Source of the DNA: Melitaea cinxia
Lineage: Eukaryota; Arthropoda; Insecta; Lepidoptera; Nymphalidae
Length of the DNA stretch: 64,000 nucleotides
Reading direction: 5' to 3'
Assembly (NCBI RefSeq): GCF_905220565.1
Contig: NC_059415.1
Coordinates: 1,656,001-1,720,000, forward strand
Shown here: positions 57,652 to 64,000 of the stretch, piece by piece
Numbering within the stretch: the first letter of the stretch is position 1
How the letters are laid out: each line of letters begins with the position of its first letter
The notes under the pieces: model-generated
Database searches by the model: none
Told to the model about the DNA's origin: nothing
What the model saw: only the letters and a program-made list of their open reading frames with translations
Program-made: the position numbers and the translations under genes

Positions 57652-58911
57652 CAACACGTGGTTCAATAAGTCCCGAGACTAAGTACTAAAAAAGGTCTTT
57701 TTTATAAAATTAATTTTTATTCATCAACATAGTCTCCTCCAAGAGCGATACAGTCCCTCCAACGCTTTTCTAACTTTTCTATCCCATGTGTGTAGAACGA
57801 TTTCTCTTTGGCTTCAAAATAAGCCTCCGTTGCTGCGATAACTTCAATATTTGAGTCAAATTTCTTACCCTGAAGCATTTTTTTGAGGTCTGCAAACAGC
57901 CAGTAATCGCTGGGGGCCAAGTCTGGCGAATAAGGGGGATGAGGAAGCAATTTGAAGCCCAATTCGTTAATTTTGGCCATCGTTCTCACGGACTTGTGGC
58001 AAGGCGCGTTGTCCTGGTGAAACACCACTTTCTTTTTGTTCATGTGAGGCCGTTTATCCGCAATTTCGTACTTCAATCGCTCCAATAAGCACATGTAATA
58101 GTCACTATTTATATTTTGCCCCTTTTTAAGGTAGTCGATGAAAAGTATTCCATGCGCATCCCAAAATATAGACGCCATAACCTTACCGGCCGATTTCTGA
58201 GTCTTTGGACGCTTCGGGCGGCTTTCACCAGCCGCTCTTCACTCCGCTGCAGGTTTCATCCATTGTTACATACCGACGTAAAAAATCCTTTTTATTATGA
58301 TTCATCAGCGCCAAACATCGCTCTGAATCATTGATACGTTGTTCCTTTTGATTAGTGGTAAGCAAACGCGGCACCCACTTAGAAAAAAGCTTTTTCATGG
58401 CCAAATTTTTATGTAAAATAGTGAAAACACTACCAGCTGAAATCTTCACTATCTCGGCTATCTCTCGCACTTTTACCTTCCGATCTTCCAATACGATTTT
58501 GAGGACTTGGTTAATATTTTGTTGAGTCACTGCTTCATTTGGACGACCTGAGTGTTCCCCATCATTGGTGTTCATGCGACCGCGTTTGAAGTCGGCATAC
58601 CACCGACAAATGGTTGCTTTAGAGGGTGCTGATCCTGCATAACATTTTATAAGCCATTGCTGTGCTTCAACGGTATTTTTTCCCATTAAAAAACAATGTT
58701 TTATCAACACGCGAAACTCGTTTTTTTCCATTGTATCGAAATTACAACCGTAGCGTCACTTAAATGTTTCAAAATCAATAATTTTATTGTTCCATTTTTA
58801 AAAATTTGACACATATTCTTGTATTGATAGCCAGTACTTTTTAAAAATCAAAAGAGTTTTTAATATATGCGCCATTTCCAAGTTAGTCTCGGGACTTATT
58901 GAACGATCTAG
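57652..58911 (-). mobile_element. Mariner transposon, about 1.26 kb, TA-flanked
   Basis: The inverted ends share GTTCAATAAGTCCCGAGACT: direct at about 57661 and complementary at about 58884-58903. TA dinucleotides flank both sides (57650-57651 and 58912-58913). Size and target are those of mariner. The outer few bases differ between the ends by a small indel. Confidence 0.88.
57717..58731 (-). pseudogene. Mariner transposase, disabled by deletion and stop
   Basis: The first frame (58731-58225) holds the N-terminal helix-turn-helix domain (CFLMGKNTVEAQQWLIK, TICRWYADFKRG) and the first catalytic Asp in RYVTMDET. Immediately after MDET about a dozen codons are missing and the frame shifts. In the continuing frame (AGESRPKRPKTQKSAGKV) a TGA stands where the family has a Trp codon. 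The second frame (58178-57717, from MASIFWDAHG) contains the second Asp in HQDNAPCH and the third in YSPDLAPSDYWLF. That is 34 residues between the last two, the mariner D,D34D pattern. The enzyme would cut and paste DNA at TA, but this copy cannot make a whole protein. Confidence 0.92.
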
Positions 58912-59111
58912 TATAATATTAATAATACTAGTCACAAGAGCACGAATGCTTAGTGACCACTCTGGCTGGATTAATGGCTTGTAATTGTGCAAAATAGCAT
59001 GGATGTTATTGCCAACGTCACGTAGAATGGAGACAAAAGGAGATTATTCGTTGCGGACGAGATAACAACCTTAACATAATTTAGAAGACCGTAGAAATCG
59101 TGGTAGGTGTT
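58912..59111. other. Unassigned flank of mariner
   Basis: No feature recognised. Confidence 0.4.
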
Positions 59112-59545
59112 TTTAACTGAGTTCAAAAAAAGGAGGAGGTTACTCAATTCGACCGTATATATATATATTTTTATGTATGTTCGGGGATAACTCCGTCGTT
59201 TATGACCCGATTTTTATAATTCTTTTTTTGTTGGAAAGGAGATATCCCAAGCTTGGTACCATGATAAGGAGATCAGGATCTGATAATGGGATCTCAGAGA
59301 AATCGAGGGAAACTCTCGAAAATCCGCATAATTTTTTACTGGGTGTACCGATTTTAATGATTTTTAATTTAATCGAAAGCCGATGTTTATCATGTGGTCA
59401 CATTTAAATTTCATCGAGATCTGTTTACAACTTTTGGAGTAATCTTTGATAATGCGTATTTACTTGACTATTTTATCGTCTACTTACGTTGTATTACTTG
59501 TCGATATAATTGAAGTCGGTTTTTCTTCGTTTGCCTGAAAACACA
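59112..59545 (-). repeat. Repeat A, reversed
   Basis: It runs from 'ACTGAGTTCAAAAAAAGGAG' through 'TTTTACTGGGTGTACCGATT' to 'TCGTTTGCCTGAAAACACAA'; nearly complete. Confidence 0.72.
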
Positions 59546-60474
59546 ATAATTTAAAGTTCTTCAACATTTAGAATGTTCTAATGTAATGAAAATTTAGGAA
59601 AATGCGCACAAACGTTCCGACTACCTATTTCAACTTTATGCATTTGACATATGTCACTTGGGTTAGGTAGTAATAGATTGTGTGAGAATGTATTGTAAGT
59701 AATATTATGTGCTGCACGCATACAGGTACGGCGTATTACTTACTGGGTGTAGCTGTCGATGTATTTATTCACACACACATGTTGAAACAAATAGATTTGT
59801 ATATTTTTAAGCTTTAAGGCATAATTGTATTTGCTCAAACATTTTATAACGACTATTTAAGCCCTCTACAGGGATAACTTACACAAATGATGTAACCCGA
59901 CTTTAGCTCTGATACGAAAATGTGCTTTTTTTAAGGAAGCACGCCGAGTTTTAGTAATCATTGGAATAATCCCTCCTAATACGTTACGATTATTGTATTA
60001 TTATTCTACAGTTATTATAATGTTCTGTGTGACTTTAATTCCGTTATACATAATTGTATTATGTATTATAAAGTTGGATAAGTAAATAAGGAAATTGTAT
60101 ACACGGTTGAAAATTAATTCATAATAAACAAAGCTATTAGAAACACTAGCGACTTATTATTATATGTTATTAATAATGTAAAGCGAGTAATTTGTTTTCA
60201 CGGAGTGAAGACGTATATTGGTTTGTAACAAATAACAGCCATCCCTCGGGACCGCAGATCAATGTAGCGTGGCGTGTACTGAGCTGAGGGTTGGGGCGAG
60301 GTGGTAGTGGTAGCGGGATATAATTAGCTATATTTAGTAGAATAAATAGCTATGATTAGGTAAGAAATAAATATATAATAGAAATTAATAGGTAAAGCTC
60401 TATTTTGTGCAGGATTGTATTAATTAATGATGAAGATGTGTGGATATTACCAATTATATAGATCAAAATATCCT
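59546..60474. other. Unassigned AT-rich DNA
   Basis: A GC-richer patch at 60240-60310 carries no gene signals. Confidence 0.4.
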
Positions 60475-60605
60475 TTTTATTTAAAGAGTAACTGTGGAGT
60501 TTCTTTCCGATTTTTCTCTGCGAAACCTACATTCCGAATTGGTGGTAGATTAACTTTTAAACGTAATTAATACTTTAACAAGTAAAATGACGAAAAGTGC
60601 AATAA
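60475..60605 (+). repeat. Repeat D fragment
   Basis: 'AGAGTAACTGTGGAGTTTCT', 'CATTCCGAATTGGTGGTAG' and 'AAAATGACGAAAAGTGC' match 43075-43262; the simple tail is lost. Confidence 0.55.
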
Positions 60606-61199
60606 TCATATAAAACCTCAGTATAGTTTGTTAAACAGGAGTTAGTTTTTGAGGTAAAAAAAATGATAGTTTTGCGTTTTATAAGTACGAGTATATGGTC
60701 ATCATATTTTTAAATTTAATTTTTCTCCGCTTTCAGAAGCACTTCTTATTCCTTCATTTGAAACACAAGCTCTAATATTTCTTCAATCGTATTAAAATAA
60801 CAACTCTCTTTTTTTATTGTATAAAAACAGATTGTTTCAACTTTGTCCTTGTATTAACCACGTAATACCGATACATAGCGGTTTCTGACAAATAAGTCAT
60901 CCCCAAGGAATATAAATCAATGCAGCGTAATAAATGCGTTTCGAGAAAGGTGTGGCGCTAGCTATAACAAGAACATAGACAGACAGAGGAAATCGCCCGC
61001 AGTCACACCAGCCCCTTCGCTATTGGAACAAAAAAGAATCTACTTCAATTTATTATATCTTTAAGTATTAGTACAAGTATGTACGTAGTTGTTAGTGTTA
61101 AATAAATAAGCATTGTTTGGGTAACTCATAAATTACTCTTTAGGTATTGATCGAATTTAAATTGGATCACATGATAAGCATCAGCTTTGCAATAAATAA
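60606..61199. other. Unassigned AT-rich DNA
   Basis: Nothing recognised. Confidence 0.4.
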
Positions 61200-61645
61200 A
61201 AATTTTTTGCTTGCAAACGAAAAAAAACCGACTTCAATTATATCGACACTAATACAACGTAAGTAGACGAAAAAGTAGTCAAGTAAATATGCGTTATCAA
61301 ACATTACTCAAAAAGTAGTCATCAAATCTCAATAAAATTTAAATGTAACTACAATATAACCATCAGCTTTCGATTAAAATAAGAATCATCAAAATCGGTA
61401 TACGTAGTGAAAAATTATGCGGTATAATACAACGTAGGTCGGATTTTTATATAGAAATTAATAAAGCACGTTGTTAGATCTCAATTAAAATTGAATGTGA
61501 TCAAATGACAACACCTTTCCATTACAAAGAAAATCATCGAAATTAGTCCACCCAGTCAAAGTTCTGATGTAATCATTTACAAAAAAAAAAAAAAAAGTAC
61601 AATGGAATTGAGAATCTCCTCCTTTTTTGGAAGTTGGTTAAAAAT
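61200..61645 (+). repeat. Repeat A, forward
   Basis: It runs from 'TTGCTTGCAAACGAAAAAAA' to 'TTTTTTGGAAGTTGGTTAAA', with a 15-base A run at about 61581-61596. Confidence 0.7.
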
Positions 61646-62714
61646 GAGGTAGCACACAAAATATATGTCGACAGTCGTATTGTGAATCTCTTCCTCTCTT
61701 TTTTGAGGTTAGTTAAAAATAGTATGGCGCTAGTAACAGTAAAAAATATATACACGGATAAAATAGCCCGCAGTCGCGCCATCCCCTTTGCTTTTATTGC
61801 AAAAGTTTGAAACAGAGAAACAGAATGTGCGTTTTAAGTGGCAACTTCGCTTATTTGTCGGATACAAATTTTTTCATGTTTTGAATTAAAAAAATACCAC
61901 GGAGACTTGATATTTATCGTGATGTTCATCGTAATTTTTTTAATTGTACCTAAGAACAGTGACTTATGGAAGCTACATCTATATTTGCATCTTCTTGTAA
62001 TTAATAAAAATGCCATTGTTGCGTTGTTGGAAATATTTTAACGTACTAAAGATTTATGATTTTGCCTTAAAAAAGTAAATTTAAGTCATTTTGTCCATAC
62101 GAAAATAATTAGTATTAGCTGAAATACAAAATGAATACAAAAGAAAAAATATATAATGTAAGTTCCTTTTTTAACAGTATTGCTCTCTAAACTTTTGGTT
62201 ACATTTTTACGCCTAGAACAAAAAAAAAAACGTCAAAGCTTTTAAAAAAAATAAAGTTCGAGACGATAACATCAAAAATTTCAGAATACTGTAAAATCTA
62301 ATGGCATGCCTACTACTTATAACCTAATGTTAACTTCATACTAATACACGTTTATCATCCCTCACAAGACAGATTTTATTTAGAATTCCGTGTCCTAAAT
62401 TTTATAATAGTATGGAAAAAGTTTTCGAGCTACGTCAGGTTCTGTAATAAGAATAAATACAGTAATAGATGAGTGCTCGTGGAGCGAGATAGGAATATTT
62501 AAACTTTAGTAACAGCGACTAAATTTTACTCAAATTGTCGCAGACCTACATTAACGCCCAAGTTCCTCTGTCTCCATTAAAACTACCGTTTCGTGAAAAA
62601 GTAAAGCATTTTGAAGAAAGCTGTTGTAACGCGATCAAAGAAGGAAGTATCCAGTGGATGGGAAAAGTTGATAGTCGCTAGTCGGAATTTGTAAAGTTCT
62701 TATTTATGAAGTAG
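61646..62714. other. Unassigned AT-rich DNA
   Basis: Nothing supportable was found. Confidence 0.4.
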
Positions 62715-62760
62715 GAAATTTAAAATTTGGAGCAATCTGACTGGAGAAATACCTCAACTA
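62715..62760 (+). repeat. SINE-B extension fragment
   Basis: 'TTTGGAGCAATCTGACTGGA' and 'GAAATACCTCAAC' match the start of the 33722 copy. Confidence 0.45.
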
Positions 62761-62859
62761 TAAAATAAATAAAATGAAAATAAAAATCTTTATTACTCGG
62801 ACAATAAAGGGTCCACAATTGTTAGTAAAAATAAAAGATGAAAGCTTAATAACTAATGT

Positions 62860-63045
62860 TAGAACTAATGTCACAAGGACTGTACAAGCATTCAGACCAC
62901 GGCAAACATCTGTATGGCCAATACAAATGTTTGTCACGTGCGGGATCGAACCCTCAACCGTCAGCGCAACAGCCACAAACCAGTTCTGTGACCGTTGCGC
63001 TAACGCGTATTGTCGTGTGCGGATATCGAACCCACGACAGCTAAA
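62860..63045 (-). mobile_element. SINE-T2, tRNA-like end
   Basis: The minus strand reads 'GTTAGCGCAACGGTCACAGA' (A-box-like) and 'GGGTTCGATCCCGCACGTGA' (B box), then 'TGTATTGGCCATACAGATGT'. A second similar cassette follows at 63000-63045. The element is a SINE, not a tRNA gene. Confidence 0.6.
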
Positions 63046-63149
63046 ACATTAACTTATTGCTTTGATCAATGCCATGTTTCAATGAGTGATGTTTCTTCTA
63101 TTTTTTCTATTACAAAGTAAGCTGATACCGTAGACTATTTATCATTGCC

Positions 63150-63235
63150 ATTTCCAGCTCCTTACCAACCTTACCCCCTGCCCCCCCCCTCACAGCAACA
63201 CAACGCTACTTTAGAACCGTGCTATTTAACCTACA
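63150..63235 (-). repeat. SINE-B fragment, reversed
   Basis: 'CAGCTCCTTACCAACCTTAC' and 'ACAACGCTACTTTAGAACCG' correspond to the complement of the 44625 copy. Confidence 0.4.
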
Positions 63236-64000
63236 ATAAAATACAATGACGAAATGAAAAACAAAATAATGACCCATTAATATACATAATGTACATTAAC
63301 CTATTCTTAATGTTAATAGTTCTCTGTTGCCAGATAATTAAAAACTAGAACAGCATCAAAACCGGGATCGATATCGTTCCCACGAAAGGGTTCCGTTACT
63401 AATTCACTTAACAGCTTCTGTTAGAACAAGTTAGACGTTCCAAAGTGATCACCTTAACTTGTAACCCAATAAATGTCTGATACGGACGCTCGTTGATAAG
63501 GAACTTTGATTTCTTAATGAGATAAGCGTTAGTTACAATCTTTTGAATAAAGATTATGATGTCGTTGTACTGGGTTTGTTAGTATACTTTTTTTATTGTG
63601 CACATTTCTTTTAAATATAAAACAACTAAATACTGTTATTAATTAACAATAATGACATCATTGGGACAGGAGTAAAACCTATCTAAAATATTGATTATTA
63701 TTATTATTATGTATTGTTTTATTGTAAACAAATAATAAACAAGTAATATAGGATTATAACTAAAAAGAATAATAATAAAAAAGCGGCCTTATCGCTCAAA
63801 AGCGTCGACTATCAGTCTGTCAAGCGAACGTAGTGATAGAAGCAGAAGCAAGTAAGAGGGGTATAGTAAAGTATATAAATTATGTTTCTATAACCTAAAA
63901 ATGAGATAAAAAATATACCAATGATATACTTAAGTAAAACTAAATTGATTTTGGGGCAAAAAATAAATATTTTCTTAAAATCTAATACATCTTTTTACTT
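63236..64000. other. Unassigned AT-rich DNA to the window end
   Basis: Nothing recognised apart from a short (ATT)n run at about 63694-63708. Confidence 0.4.

Overview
The window looks like nuclear DNA of a moth or butterfly (Lepidoptera). It is AT-rich, almost gene-free, and packed with repeats of types familiar from lepidopteran genomes: SINEs sharing an RTE-type 3' tail, tRNA-derived SINEs, small Helitrons ending in CTAG, mariner, hAT, and RTE, CR1/Jockey-like and I-like LINEs. The organism call is inferred from repeat style. No complete host gene, rRNA gene, functional tRNA gene or CRISPR array is seen.

Layout. 1-5.7 kb: SINE and MITE-like repeats and three Helitron-like units in a row. 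5.97-10.0 kb: an 8-bp minisatellite split by a 2.4-kb insert. The insert ends in poly(A) and carries one intact ORF, a Ser/Pro/Lys-rich gag-like N-terminus joined to a virus-type superfamily 1 helicase. The two halves of the array rejoin exactly within a recognisable variant unit, so the insertion site can be reconstructed. 10.0-12.4 kb: an RTE LINE inside a hAT transposon inside a Helitron-like repeat. 12.4-25.3 kb: scattered SINEs and MITE-like copies. 25.38-29.53 kb: an LTR retrotransposon whose two 544-bp LTRs look identical, although its interior is a mosaic of other transposons plus a broken integrase.

29.5-47.9 kb: sparse repeats and the only credible host coding signal, a minus-strand terminal exon at 40.6-40.7 kb with a good splice acceptor, stop codon and poly(A) signal. 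A possible first exon and promoter for it lie near 46.5-46.75 kb. 48.0-51.5 kb: a 5'-truncated I-type LINE with an intact RT and RNase H ORF and a 13-bp target-site duplication. 52.5-53.8 kb: a CR1/Jockey-like LINE remnant. 54.6-57.2 kb: SINEs and a small Helitron, including a SINE inside a MITE-like repeat with a 10-bp duplication. 57.65-58.91 kb: a mariner with a disabled transposase. The rest, to 64 kb, is mostly unassigned AT-rich DNA.

The elements interact mainly by nesting and by borrowing machinery. SINEs share the RTE tail, short Helitrons have ends but no helicase, and the composite LTR element could move only if another copy supplied enzymes.

Working names used below: repeat A (MITE-like, 'GAAGTCGG' family), SINE-R (RTE-tailed), SINE-T1 and SINE-T2 (tRNA-derived), SINE-B ('TCGGCAACGCGCTTGC' family), repeat D (LINE 3'-tail type), repeat E (unclassified). 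All boundaries were judged by eye.
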